Source: Candidatus Avispirillum faecium (lineage in GTDB: Bacteria > Bacillota > Clostridia > Oscillospirales > CAG-272). Taken from it: a stretch of DNA of 64,000 nucleotides. Positions 43,716-51,705 of this stretch are shown piece after piece. How positions within the stretch are numbered: position 1 is the stretch's first letter; each line of letters begins with the position of its first letter. Position numbers and translations under genes: made by a program. The notes beneath the pieces are model-generated. The model was given only the letters and a program-made list of their open reading frames with translations, did not search any database and was not told the origin of the DNA. Where the stretch lies: positions 1-64,000 of the forward strand of contig CAJFOI010000022.1 of the NCBI GenBank assembly GCA_904396155.1, in the 5' to 3' direction.

Positions 43716-44939
43716 ATGAATTATTTAGAAGCTTTAGCAAAACTGGGCGCGAACCATCAGGAGCATTTACTGCGGTATTATAGTGAACTATCATCGACTG
43801 AAAAGGATGCATTGCTTTATCAAATTGAGCAGTTTGATTTTTCAGAAATAGAAAATTTGAGATCCCATAAATATAAAATGAATATAAGCGATTTGCAAAT
43901 TATCGAAACTTTGACTGTAGACGATACAAAAAAACGCGCGATTTGTACAGAGATTGGGAAAAAAGCTTTGGCAAAAGGAAAAATGGGGATTGTCATTTTG
44001 TCCGGAGGTCAGGGCTCAAGACTTGGCTTCCAACATGCCAAGGGAATGTACAATATTGGAATAAAAAAAACGATTACCATTTTTGAAATGCATATTCGTC
44101 GACTTCTTCATTTCAAAGAGGAAACTGGCGTTTTATTGCATTGCTTTATTATGACAAGTTCTCATAATAATAAAGAGATAGAACAGTTTTTTGAAAAAAA
44201 CAATTACTTTGGATATGATAAAAATTATATTCATTTTTATATTCAGGGCAACAATATTACTGTAGATAGGAATTGGAATCCAATGCTTTCTGATAAGAGT
44301 ACCATTTGCTATTCACCAAATGGAAATGGCTGTTGGTACATGGACTTGGTTAAAGCAGGCTATAGAGAATTGCTAGAAACAAGTGGAATAGAGTGGTTAA
44401 ATGTAGTATCTGTGGATAACGTACTGCAAAATTTTGTTGATCCTACATTTTTGGGAGCCGTTCTCTATGCATCTGCTGGATGCGGTGCGAAGGTTGTATC
44501 AAAAATTTGTGCTGATGAAAAGATTGGAGTTATTTGTATCAATGGCGGCCATCCAGATGTGTTGGAATATTATGAGATACCAGATGACGTGAAAGGCGCA
44601 GTAGATGCAACCGGACAACTTTTGTATCGCTATGGGGTCATTCTAAATTATATTTTTCATGTTGCGGAGCTTGACTGTATCAATTATAGTGAGTTACCTG
44701 TGCATATAGTTAAGAAAAAAGTAGCGTATGTTGATGATAATGGCACATTCGTAAAACCTGATGAAGAAAATGCATGGAAGTTTGAATATTTGCTTACGGA
44801 TTTAATTGCACATACAAGTTCTTGTGTCGCTTTTGAAGTAGAAAGAGATAAAGAATTTGCCCCGATAAAAAATCTAACTGGAATCGATTCTGTGGAGAGT
44901 GCGCGTAGGCTTTTACAGAAAAATAATATTTTACTATGA
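43716..44939 (+). CDS. UDP-sugar pyrophosphorylase, UAP1-like (407 aa)
   Basis: Makes a UDP-sugar from UTP and a sugar 1-phosphate. Signature LSGGQGSRLGFQHAKGMYNIG matches LxGGxGTRLGxxxPKG with the Lys retained; SVDNVLQNFVDP is the metal/uridine motif, and the rest fits UDP-N-acetylhexosamine pyrophosphorylases. ATG 43716 has GGAGA upstream; 43704 is in-frame but unsupported. Base composition is visibly less AT-rich than the flanking genes, which suggests a separate origin. It should supply the nucleotide sugar used by the glycosyltransferase domain at 37662. Sugar identity is not determinable here. Confidence 0.88.
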   Translation: MNYLEALAKLGANHQEHLLRYYSELSSTEKDALLYQIEQFDFSEIENLRSHKYKMNISDLQIIETLTVDDTKKRAICTEIGKKALAKGKMGIVILSGGQGSRLGFQHAKGMYNIGIKKTITIFEMHIRRLLHFKEETGVLLHCFIMTSSHNNKEIEQFFEKNNYFGYDKNYIHFYIQGNNITVDRNWNPMLSDKSTICYSPNGNGCWYMDLVKAGYRELLETSGIEWLNVVSVDNVLQNFVDPTFLGAVLYASAGCGAKVVSKICADEKIGVICINGGHPDVLEYYEIPDDVKGAVDATGQLLYRYGVILNYIFHVAELDCINYSELPVHIVKKKVAYVDDNGTFVKPDEENAWKFEYLLTDLIAHTSSCVAFEVERDKEFAPIKNLTGIDSVESARRLLQKNNILL

Positions 44940-45427
44940 TTTTAATAGATATAAACTCAGAACATAGTTTCATAACATCTTCTTGTATTAAAATATTATA
45001 TGATTTTTTTGAAAATAAGAATATGCCATGTTATTGCATTAAAGATTTACTAGATCCAGTTATTGTAGACTTAGTTGATAATAATAAATATATTGCACGA
45101 GATAATTTTGTACTATGCTCCATTTTAAAAACTATTTGCATATTTGAAGCACAACGTAATAATGAAATAAAATCAAATTCTGTTTTATTTATGAATGATT
45201 TTTTTAATTATAGTTTTGAATTTAAAGAACAAAATAGTATTAATTATTTATGTAATTTGTGTAAATGCACTTCTGTTAAATATTTAAGTTTTATAATTAG
45301 AGATCAATTAGCTTTAAAGCAAATTATACCAAATTCATACTTAAATATACATTTCTATATAATAGATGCTAGAAAAGAAATATATTCACAAATTGTCAAA
45401 GCGCTTAAGGAAAGTGAAGTGTATTAA
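44936..45427 (+). CDS. Possible pseudokinase of the thymidylate-kinase fold (163 aa)
   Basis: No family is obvious, but the layout tracks the kinase encoded next door: the start MILIDINSEHSFITSSCIKIL lines up with MLIAIEGIHGAGKSELIKKI, and SVLFMNDFFNYSFE with QVLVVADRYVRTGW. If so, the P-loop and the DR motif have both been lost while the fold length is roughly kept. It overlaps the genes on both sides by one to four bases, so it is translated with them. A scaffolding or regulatory partner of the active kinase is one idea. Alternative: an unrelated small protein. Very AT-rich. Confidence 0.5.
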   Translation: MILIDINSEHSFITSSCIKILYDFFENKNMPCYCIKDLLDPVIVDLVDNNKYIARDNFVLCSILKTICIFEAQRNNEIKSNSVLFMNDFFNYSFEFKEQNSINYLCNLCKCTSVKYLSFIIRDQLALKQIIPNSYLNIHFYIIDARKEIYSQIVKALKESEVY

Positions 45428-46053
45428 TGTTAATAGCAATTGAAGGAATTCATGGGGCTGGTAAATCAGAACTCATAAAAAAAATTCAAAAATATTATAA
45501 TGGGAAAATCCCTGTTATAATTACAAATTGGAATTCCTATGAGACTATACATCCTTTATTATACAAATATCGCATTAAAGACCATATGAATGATAAATAT
45601 ACTTATTTTCTTATGCAGCTAGCAGATTTTGCTTTTAGATACTATTCAATAATTGAATCTGCTATTGGAGATTCGCAAGTACTTGTAGTCGCTGACCGAT
45701 ATGTTCGTACAGGATGGGTAAGAGGAATCGTTAGAGGGATAAATGAAGAATATGTTAAGTCGGCGTATTCTTTTGCTAAAGAGCCAGATGTAGAAATATT
45801 ACTGGATGTAGATATAAATATATCGATTTGCAGAAGAAGGCCAACTAGTGATAACATTTGGAAAATAGGAATGGGTGTATTCTCTAGTAAAACTCAGTTC
45901 AGTGAATTGGAATATAGAAAATATTTAACAATTTCACGTAATTTATATTTAAAATACGCTATAGAGAATCATTCGTTAATTGCAAAAGATCATCTACCTC
46001 TTGATTTATGGAAAGCACTGTGCCAAGAAATAAACCACAAATTGTTATTTTGA
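45427..46053 (+). CDS. Thymidylate-kinase-like P-loop kinase (208 aa)
   Basis: Walker A GIHGAGKS (residues 7–14), DR motif ADRYVRTGWVRG, acidic DVEILLDVDI and Arg-rich CRRRP in the lid region. Diverged from canonical dTMP kinase and from the first-cluster kinase at 2974, but of the same fold. Its start overlaps the stop of the putative pseudokinase. With the nucleotidyltransferase and the pyrophosphorylase in the same island, it probably phosphorylates a pathway nucleotide or sugar nucleotide rather than dTMP. Confidence 0.8.
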   Translation: MLIAIEGIHGAGKSELIKKIQKYYNGKIPVIITNWNSYETIHPLLYKYRIKDHMNDKYTYFLMQLADFAFRYYSIIESAIGDSQVLVVADRYVRTGWVRGIVRGINEEYVKSAYSFAKEPDVEILLDVDINISICRRRPTSDNIWKIGMGVFSSKTQFSELEYRKYLTISRNLYLKYAIENHSLIAKDHLPLDLWKALCQEINHKLLF

Positions 46054-46405
46054 AAAAATAGTTATAAATTCCCATGACGACAATATCGTTATGAAATAAT
46101 AGATTGAATATGAAGGATAAGAGTGGATGATGTTAAAGACTGAGCAACGTTCAAGTAGAAAAGTTTGTTTGATATTTGAAAAAATATGGTGCATAAAGTT
46201 TTGTATTTAACAGATTCATCTTGTCAGTTATTGATTTATTACACGAAGAGTTTCAGAAAGAGTGGTATTTTTGTTTACATTAAAAGAAAAGGAAGGGCCT
46301 CTAAATATTACTTTCCATGGTCGAAAGTATTTTTGCTGGTCCCATTCTACAAAAGAATTATAACAATACTAGCCATTTTCTGTAAGTAACCAGGTAGGAC
46401 TTATT
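46054..46405. other. Intergenic region, no gene seen
   Basis: 352 bp of AT-rich DNA. One frame stays open at 46186–46389, but its composition (basic, Lys/Tyr/Phe-rich) and lack of a ribosome site argue against coding. No terminator or consensus promoter found. Confidence 0.55.
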
Positions 46406-47371
46406 ATGAAGATTATAGCAACAATTTCAACTAAATGTTCCGAAAAAGATTTTGATAATCTTATTGAAACTTGTCTTAGTAATTATGTTAATAATTTTCG
46501 GTTTAATTTAGCTAAGTTTAATGAAGAAGAATATGATTTATTTACAAAAAAATGTAAGCTCCTGCACTCTGAAAATAACATTTTGAGTTTCGATATTCCT
46601 TTTCCTGGCATGAAACCGCGAATTTTCATATATGAATATCCAAGACACATAACTAAGGGAGAATTTATTTATTGCTCGAATTCTACTAAATCAAATTGTT
46701 ATATTAATGTGGATAATTTTTATAATTACTTTAAATTAGGAAATAATTATTATTATCAAGATGGTATTGGTTTTTTGACAGTAGAATATATAAGTGCCTC
46801 AAAAATTGTATTTAGAAGTGAAAATGAATTTGTTTTATGTTCAGGAAAGTCTTTAACAGGTGGGGAAACTCTAAAAACTCATATCAACAAAAGAATAATA
46901 GACTTATTAAATAATGTGAAACCAGAAGAAATTTGGTTATCATTTGTTGAAGAGCCTATGTGTGAATCATTACTTCTTTCATACCTCGAATACTCTCCTC
47001 GTATTTTCTACAAAATTGAAACATTAAAAAGCTACGAAAATATTTATAATTTATTAACTCTAAGTGACGCTGATATTGTCATTGCAAGAGGTGACTTAGG
47101 CACAAGTTTCTGCTATAATTTAATAGATATTCAATATAATCTATTAAAAATGTCCAAGAAGTTCAATAAAATGGTTTATTTAGCAACTGATTTTTTAAAA
47201 TCCATGAATATATCAACACTGCCATCAAGAGCAGATATGATAGATATACAGTTTGCTGTTCAGACACAGTGTGATGGTATTATGCTGAATGTATCAAATT
47301 TATTCAACAATTTTTCACATCAAGTAGAATATATCAGAAGATGTGAAGAACAAATCAAAAGGTCATGTTAA
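46406..47371 (+). CDS. Pyruvate-kinase-like TIM-barrel protein (321 aa)
   Basis: Shares the skeleton of pyruvate kinase: MKIIATIS start, FRFNLAKF (RxN), SFDIPFPGMKPR (cf. DLPGPKxR), LTGGETLK, IWLSFVEEP (SFV), FYKIETLKSYENI (KIE), ADIVIARGDLGTSFC (ARGDLG), YLATDFLKSM (AT/SM) and RADMIDIQFAVQTQCDGIML. It is much shorter than cellular pyruvate kinase (usually ~470–590 aa), with no C-terminal allosteric domain and a reduced B domain. The metal/PEP-binding Lys–Glu and ARGDLG motifs are kept, so enolpyruvate or related phosphate chemistry is plausible. Last gene of the AT-rich module. Reaction unknown. Confidence 0.8.
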   Translation: MKIIATISTKCSEKDFDNLIETCLSNYVNNFRFNLAKFNEEEYDLFTKKCKLLHSENNILSFDIPFPGMKPRIFIYEYPRHITKGEFIYCSNSTKSNCYINVDNFYNYFKLGNNYYYQDGIGFLTVEYISASKIVFRSENEFVLCSGKSLTGGETLKTHINKRIIDLLNNVKPEEIWLSFVEEPMCESLLLSYLEYSPRIFYKIETLKSYENIYNLLTLSDADIVIARGDLGTSFCYNLIDIQYNLLKMSKKFNKMVYLATDFLKSMNISTLPSRADMIDIQFAVQTQCDGIMLNVSNLFNNFSHQVEYIRRCEEQIKRSC

Positions 47372-47778
47372 ATTTAATATCCAAACAGTTTGTATAAATT
47401 TTTCGTGAGTTTAGAGAATATTTACAAGCTGCAGCTCAATTTGATTAATTGATACATGTATGAATATGTAAAAGATCAAAGGAATATTAAAGAATATCAA
47501 CATTTGGTTTCTCTGGTGGTTGGTGTTCTCCTTTTGAAAAATAAAAATAGTAGTGCATATGATTTGCTGGAACTAAAATTATATAGAGCTTTACCCATTT
47601 ACACTGCCAGATCACCGGGGAAATTGTCAGACTGTTTTATGTTGCCGTGGGTTTTGTTTATGCAAATACGAAAAAGAAATAGCATAAATTCGGATTCATG
47701 CGCATTGAAAATTTGGAATATAACGAGAAAGAAGTGTGCTAAGTTATCGTAAACGAATTATTCATTGGGGATATAACT

Positions 47779-47971
47779 CGTCTTGGTGCAGAAGTGTGCC
47801 GTGACTTACGCTACAATGGCCGTATTGAATAAATTCCCCCGGGAGTATGTTCTCCGGTAAGCATATTGAAAAATATTGAATTCAGTCGTTATTTCGAAAC
47901 ACGGAAATCCTGTTATTGCAAATGTGTTTATGAGAATGAAGTTTATGGAACGTTGTGGATCAATACTGAGA
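47779..47971 (+). pseudogene. Fragment of an AlbA_2/RecG-like ATP-binding protein
   Basis: Successive frames read RLGAEVCRDLRYNGRIE, a stop, IPPGVCSP, then after a shift GNPVIANVFMRMKFMERCGS. This is the order of the C-terminal core of AlbA_2-type (divergent AAA-4) proteins: …EV…D…DRIEI.SPG…, NPVIA…F.R…..ER.GSG. Stops and shifts mark it as dead. It lies between the end of the AT-rich module and the element-end repeat, and suggests lost element genes. The rest of 47372–48104 holds no convincing gene. Confidence 0.65.
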
Positions 47972-48104
47972 AATGATAATAATATAGACATCTTGTGAAA
48001 AAGAGAATATTGGAGCTTTTCATGTTTAGAAAGTAACTTGTTCAAGATCATTTTCTAGATACTAAACAATTCAAATTTTATCCTGTCAGTGTTTGGATCT
48101 GTAC

Positions 48105-48240
48105 AACCAAATATTTAGGGTCAAAAGGGCGTATGAAGCCCAAGTATTCATGCACCCTTTTGTGTTATCAATCAATCGTTTATACAGACGATTGGTTTTT
48201 ATAAGTGCAAAAAAGGGAGTGAAACAATGGTTATAACAAC
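48105..48240. repeat. Element-end repeat with two hairpins (copy 2)
   Basis: Related to 19020–19190 in the same orientation: TATTTAGGGTCAAAAGGGCG against TATTTAGACAAAAGGGTG, a hairpin ending in ACCCTTTT, then CAATCGTTTATACAGACGATTG. It marks a second element end 29 kb from the first. No tRNA-Trp fragment is seen next to it. Confidence 0.72.
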
Positions 48241-48246
48241 GCGCGT

Positions 48247-48399
48247 TTAATAAACTATAAAAGGGATCGCCAACCATTGAAGTATCGAGCTTATAAAATG
48301 CTCGTCCATAACAATCCAAAGCAATTTGGATGCTGTTTCCATAGCGACATCTATTTCATGCAGTTCATCTGCCATATTGATTTGTTCTTCTCGTGTCAT
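48247..48399 (-). CDS. Small element protein, probably truncated (50 aa)
   Basis: ATG at 48399 behind GGAGGAAAAG opens a frame MTREEQINMADELHEIDVAM… ending in an AT-rich tail (QWLAIPFIVY). Its style and strand match the neighbouring element genes, but it ends exactly where the end-repeat begins. I suspect a truncated version of a longer element gene. Function unknown. Confidence 0.55.
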   Translation of the reverse strand: MTREEQINMADELHEIDVAMETASKLLWIVMDEHFISSILQWLAIPFIVY

Positions 48400-48490
48400 T
48401 TTCTTTTCCTCCAAAATTGTTTTTAATTTATACTTGACAATCCAGAGAGGGCATGCTATGCTCTATGTATATCCTCTCTGGGTGTGGCCT

Positions 48491-48709
48491 TCATATAGCG
48501 TTCCTTTGGTTGGGTGGCGCTGTATGGGGGCTTTCTTTTGCGTAGCAGAACTTGTCCAGTTCCGGCTGCAGGTACTCCAATTCTTCCCGGATGTCCTCTG
48601 TAAGGACCCCTGTGTCCAGCAACTGATCAATTGCTACACAGGCAAGAATCAATGCGGCCTCTGTTTTCGCCGACATTTCCACGGTGATTTTTGTGTTGTT
48701 TGCGTCCAT
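48491..48709 (-). CDS. Small hypothetical element protein (72 aa)
   Basis: MDANNTKITVEMSAKTEAAL… an acidic helical protein (DTGVLTEDIREELEYLQPEL). ATG 48709 follows AGGAGGACA. It lies in a minus-strand run with the two neighbouring small genes, as in integrative elements and prophages of Clostridia. No function recognised. Confidence 0.65.
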   Translation of the reverse strand: MDANNTKITVEMSAKTEAALILACVAIDQLLDTGVLTEDIREELEYLQPELDKFCYAKESPHTAPPNQRNAI

Positions 48710-48749
48710 GTATGTTTTGTCCTCCTTTCTGTAAATTCATTGCTTTGCG

Positions 48750-49025
48750 TCAAACGATGGAGAAGCGCCGGGTTTCCGTTTGCTTCAAATACTGGCTGTA
48801 CACATCCGGGAGGGCGGCTTTCAGCTTCTTGCTGTCCAGCCGGGAGGAGATAATCTCCTTCCAACGGACGATGAAATCTTTGGTTTTCAGTTCGTCCACG
48901 CCCCTGCTCTCCATGTCGTCCTTGATTTCCGTCCGAATGGCTTCGGCCTGCGCTTCCAGGTCCTTCTGCTGCGCTTCAATTTCCTGCAGCCTTCTGATAC
49001 GGTTTTCGATCATTCGCTCTGTCAT
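48750..49025 (-). CDS. Small element protein, coiled-coil start (91 aa)
   Basis: An N-terminal heptad-like helix (RIRRLQEIEAQQKDLEAQAE) precedes a compact domain (KDFIVRWKEIISSRLDSKKL). ATG 49025 follows AAAAGGAGA. The pattern is familiar from element/phage genes encoding single-strand-annealing or host-nuclease-inhibitor accessory proteins, but I cannot name the family. Transcribed leftward from the promoter at 49190–49218. Confidence 0.7.
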   Translation of the reverse strand: MTERMIENRIRRLQEIEAQQKDLEAQAEAIRTEIKDDMESRGVDELKTKDFIVRWKEIISSRLDSKKLKAALPDVYSQYLKQTETRRFSIV

Positions 49026-49053
49026 GGTTCTGTCTCCTTTTCTTGTTGAGTAT
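49023..49053. repeat. 31-bp leader repeat (copy 1; copy 2 at 50399–50429)
   Basis: Identical 31-bp sequence covering the ribosome site and ATG of the minus-strand gene is repeated at 50399–50429, where the following frame stops after nine codons. It is a duplicated gene start, probably left by recombination between element genes. Confidence 0.8.
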
Positions 49054-49189
49054 TAGATGAAGTATCCAAGCCCCGGCAGGCTTTAAGGTATCTATGCCTT
49101 AGCAATCTCAATCTCCCCTTATCCTGCTGTCCGGTGTCACGTTGCGTTCTTTGTATCCGCATTCGCTGTGGACTCTCTCCCTTGCTGTG

Positions 49190-49218
49190 ATTATATTATA
49201 CACTTTTATTCGTGTAAA
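49190..49218 (-). promoter_or_regulatory. Leftward promoter of the small element genes
   Basis: Minus strand: TTTACA (49218–49213), 17-bp spacer, TATAAT (49195–49190). Confidence 0.8.
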
Positions 49219-49288
49219 ATTGCACAAGAAAATACTCTGTTTTTCGTGCAATATTACTCTTGCTCTCGTGTACTTTTTGCGCTATAAT
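49211..49288 (+). promoter_or_regulatory. Rightward promoter with repeated TCGTG half-sites
   Basis: TTGCTC (49260–49265), 17-bp spacer, TATAAT (49283–49288) drives the XRE-like gene at 49355. CGTGTA/CGTGCA half-sites recur three times across the divergent promoter region (near 49211, 49245 and 49267), probably operators for the XRE-type protein. Confidence 0.7.
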
Positions 49289-49354
49289 AATGGTAAAGTG
49301 GTAGGAGAAGGCTTATAAATAAGCCGCCCCACTAACTCAGAAAGGAGCTTAAAT

Positions 49355-49573
49355 ATGCCGCTTGTATATAAAATTGATGTTCTGCAAGCCCTAAAGGATA
49401 AGGGCTATAACACAAACCGGCTGAGAAAAGAGAAAATTCTTGCAGAAAGCACGATCCAGAAGCTTAGAGAAAACAAGCCTATAAGCTGGGCAAATATCGC
49501 CCAAATTTGCGACTTGCTACACTGCCAGCCCGGTGATATTATGGAGTACGTGGAAGAAGGGAGTGAAAGATAA
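49355..49573 (+). CDS. XRE-family helix-turn-helix regulator (72 aa)
   Basis: Compact HTH protein; LAESTIQKLRENKPISWANIAQICDLLHCQPGDIMEYV is the typical five-helix Cro/CI-type DNA-binding fold. AGAAAGGAG precedes the ATG. It lies 3 bp before the Fic gene, so it may act as that gene's regulator or antitoxin-like partner, and it may bind the TCGTG repeats in the divergent promoter. Confidence 0.88.
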   Translation: MPLVYKIDVLQALKDKGYNTNRLRKEKILAESTIQKLRENKPISWANIAQICDLLHCQPGDIMEYVEEGSER

Positions 49574-49576
49574 AGG

Positions 49577-50182
49577 ATGGCAATAGCAAACAAGCTGGGA
49601 ATCACCGATTCATCGGAGCTCGCCCGAATTGAAGAGAAAATCAGCAAGACAAAGGCGCTGGAACTGTTTGAAAAAGGCTTGCTGGATACCTTTGAAGTGG
49701 GCACCTTCAAGGGACTGGCACAAATCCATAAATATCTTTTTGATAAAATTTACGATTTTGCCGGAGAGATGCGGGACGTAAACATTGCCAAAGGCAGCTT
49801 TCGGTTTGTTCCTGTGATGTACCTGGATGCCGCCCTTGCCAATATTTCCAAGATGCCGCAGTCTACCTTTGATGAAATCATAGAAAAGTATGTGGAAATG
49901 AATGTGGCGCATCCGTTCAGAGAGGGCAACGGGAGAAGTACACGGATATGGCTGGATGCAATTCTGAAAAAGGAACTTGGGCGTGTCATAGATTGGAGCC
50001 GGGTGGATAAGGAAGACTATCTGCTCGCAATGGAGCGCAGCCCTATCAAGGACGTTGAGATAAAGGCGCTTCTCAAAGCGGCTCTGACAGACAAAATCCA
50101 TGACCGAGAGGTCTACATGAAGGGAATCGATGCAAGCTATCACTATGAGGGGTACCATGTCTTTAAGACAGAAGACCTTTAA
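49577..50182 (+). CDS. Fic/DOC-family protein (201 aa)
   Basis: The catalytic loop HPFREGNGRSTRIWLD matches HxFx(D/E)GNGRxxR, so AMP transfer (or related NMP transfer) to a target hydroxyl is expected. Ahead of it lies the flap region with GSFRFVPVMYL. Length is that of a single Fic domain. No (S/T)xxxE(G/N) inhibitory helix is obvious within it, so an external antitoxin, perhaps the small XRE protein just upstream, is possible. Such genes are common on integrative elements as toxins or host modulators. Confidence 0.9.
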   Translation: MAIANKLGITDSSELARIEEKISKTKALELFEKGLLDTFEVGTFKGLAQIHKYLFDKIYDFAGEMRDVNIAKGSFRFVPVMYLDAALANISKMPQSTFDEIIEKYVEMNVAHPFREGNGRSTRIWLDAILKKELGRVIDWSRVDKEDYLLAMERSPIKDVEIKALLKAALTDKIHDREVYMKGIDASYHYEGYHVFKTEDL

Positions 50183-50640
50183 CCTTTTTATGCCCGCAAA
50201 ATCATGAATGCCTCTCATTCGCTCAAAACCGGCCCTATTTTAATCGTTTGTGTTTTGTGTATTTCTCTCCCCCCCTATGAAAACAAATAAATCGCGTTGT
50301 AGGGCCGTTTTTGAGCGTTACAGAGGTATTTATGTGTATTCCCTCTCTGTACAACTGTAAATCCGGGATATTCATCCGCCTTCGAGTTTGTTTGTGTTCA
50401 TGGTTCTGTCTCCTTTTCTTGTTGAGTATGAGGTGCTTGCCATTTACCCCTTGATCCTCATGGGCTTATCGGTGTCGCAAGTTGCCGAGGGTTTTCTTCT
50501 TCCCTGTGTCTATAGTATACTATATCGGGTACGATATATCAAGTGGTAAAGTTAACAAATATTGTACCCGATATATGTGCATAATGTATATTGTACCCTA
50601 TATACAATCTATGATATAATATGATTACAAGGAAAGGGGA
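50183..50640. promoter_or_regulatory. Intergenic region with operator array upstream of the RHH–Fic pair
   Basis: Contains TTGTAC (50591–50596), 18-bp spacer, TATAAT (50615–50620). Three copies of a GTACCC/GATAT motif lie near 50524 (inverted), 50562 and 50592, the last over the -35 box: likely operators for the ribbon-helix-helix protein. 50281–50327 is a ~45-bp repeat of 51689–51735 (ACAAATAAATCGCGTT…AGGGCCGTTTT). Confidence 0.7.
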
Positions 50641-50646
50641 TAACAT

Positions 50647-50835
50647 ATGCCAGCATCAAAAGCACAGCAAAAAGCCGTTTCAAAATACATGAAAGAAAAT
50701 TATGATGAAATCAAAGTCAGAGTAAAAAAAGGCAGAAAAGACGAAATTAAAACTCATGCCGAAAAAATGGGTGAAAGTGTCAACGAATTCATCGGCCGAG
50801 CAATTGAAGAGACCATGGAGAGGGATGGGGAATAA
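50647..50835 (+). CDS. Ribbon-helix-helix (Arc-like) protein (62 aa)
   Basis: Basic small protein: KAVSKYMKENYDEIKVRVKKGRKDEIKTHAEKMGESVNEFIGRAI has the beta-strand then helix–helix pattern of Arc/MetJ repressors. Its stop overlaps the next ATG. Probably a DNA-binding antitoxin or autorepressor acting on the operator array just upstream. Confidence 0.82.
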   Translation: MPASKAQQKAVSKYMKENYDEIKVRVKKGRKDEIKTHAEKMGESVNEFIGRAIEETMERDGE

Positions 50836-51575
50836 TGGATTTTACAAAAGTAGATCAGCTCAGGGACGCGTTGAAGGCAATGCGCCCGCTCAATGACGCG
50901 GAACTAAAACGGCTTCGGGAAGAATTCATCATCGAAAATACCTATGACTCCAATGCCATCGAGGGCAGCACCTTGACGCTTAGGGAAACGGCGCTCATTC
51001 TGCAGGAGGGCATCACGATCGCAGAAAAGCCCGTCAAGGAACATTTGGAGGCAATCGGACACAGGGATGCCTTTGAATACATTCTGACCCTTGCAGATGC
51101 AGGTACACCGCTTACAGAGCGGGTAATCAAAGATATACACTCCCTTGTACTGATGAATGACGCCATCAATAAAGGGGTATACAGGGGCATTCCCGTTACG
51201 ATCGTGGGAGCGGTTCATACACCACCGCAGCCGTATCTGGTTCCTGTTCAAATGGAGCAGCTTGTACGTGATTATGACGGGATAAAGAGGGATAGGCACA
51301 TCATTGAAGCGGCGGCGGAATTTCATCTGCGTTTTGAAGGGATTCATCCGTTTATAGACGGCAACGGCAGAACAGGCCGACTGATTTTAAATTTGGAACT
51401 GATGAAGGCTGGAATGCTTCCGGTGAACATCAAATATACAGACCGCCGCAGGTATAACGACTGCTTTGACGACTACTACGGGAATGGACACACAGCAAAG
51501 ACGCTTGTGCAGCTAATAACCAACTATGAGGTGGAAGAGTTGGAAAAGTATATCCGCATCATCGAAGGCAAATAA
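50835..51575 (+). CDS. Fic-family protein with N-terminal inhibitory helix (246 aa)
   Basis: Catalytic motif HPFIDGNGRTGRL and N-terminal inhibitory motif SNAIEGSTLT, the (S/T)xxxE(G/N) helix that makes a class II, self-inhibited AMPylator. The flap reads VPVQMEQLV. Coupled to the RHH gene. It differs strongly from the Fic protein at 49577, so the element carries two distinct Fic types. Target unknown. Confidence 0.92.
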   Translation: MDFTKVDQLRDALKAMRPLNDAELKRLREEFIIENTYDSNAIEGSTLTLRETALILQEGITIAEKPVKEHLEAIGHRDAFEYILTLADAGTPLTERVIKDIHSLVLMNDAINKGVYRGIPVTIVGAVHTPPQPYLVPVQMEQLVRDYDGIKRDRHIIEAAAEFHLRFEGIHPFIDGNGRTGRLILNLELMKAGMLPVNIKYTDRRRYNDCFDDYYGNGHTAKTLVQLITNYEVEELEKYIRIIEGK

Positions 51576-51589
51576 AAGATACACATAAG

Positions 51590-51625
51590 GCCCTCTCTAT
51601 CGGAAGTGGACAGAGAGGGCTTTTT
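51590..51625 (+). terminator. Terminator after the second Fic gene
   Basis: GCCCTCTCT / AGAGAGGGC 9-bp stem (51590–51598 with 51612–51620) followed by TTTTT. Confidence 0.88.
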
Positions 51626-51705
51626 CATGTGTTTTTGCAGCAGTTTTGTTTCCCAGGCAAACTTTTCATTCGTTAACCCATAACAAAAAACAAATAAATC
51701 GCGTT

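Noticed and set aside
46186..46389. 67-codon open frame before the pyruvate-kinase-like gene
   Set aside because: No ribosome site, and composition typical of AT-rich non-coding DNA.
47456..47752. 98-codon open frame after the pyruvate-kinase-like gene
   Set aside because: No ribosome site, no family pattern and unlike neighbouring codon use; probably decayed DNA.
48105..48240. Search for a third attachment site at the second element end
   Set aside because: No copy of the tRNA-Trp 3' sequence is visible here, so I did not call an att site despite the element-end repeat.
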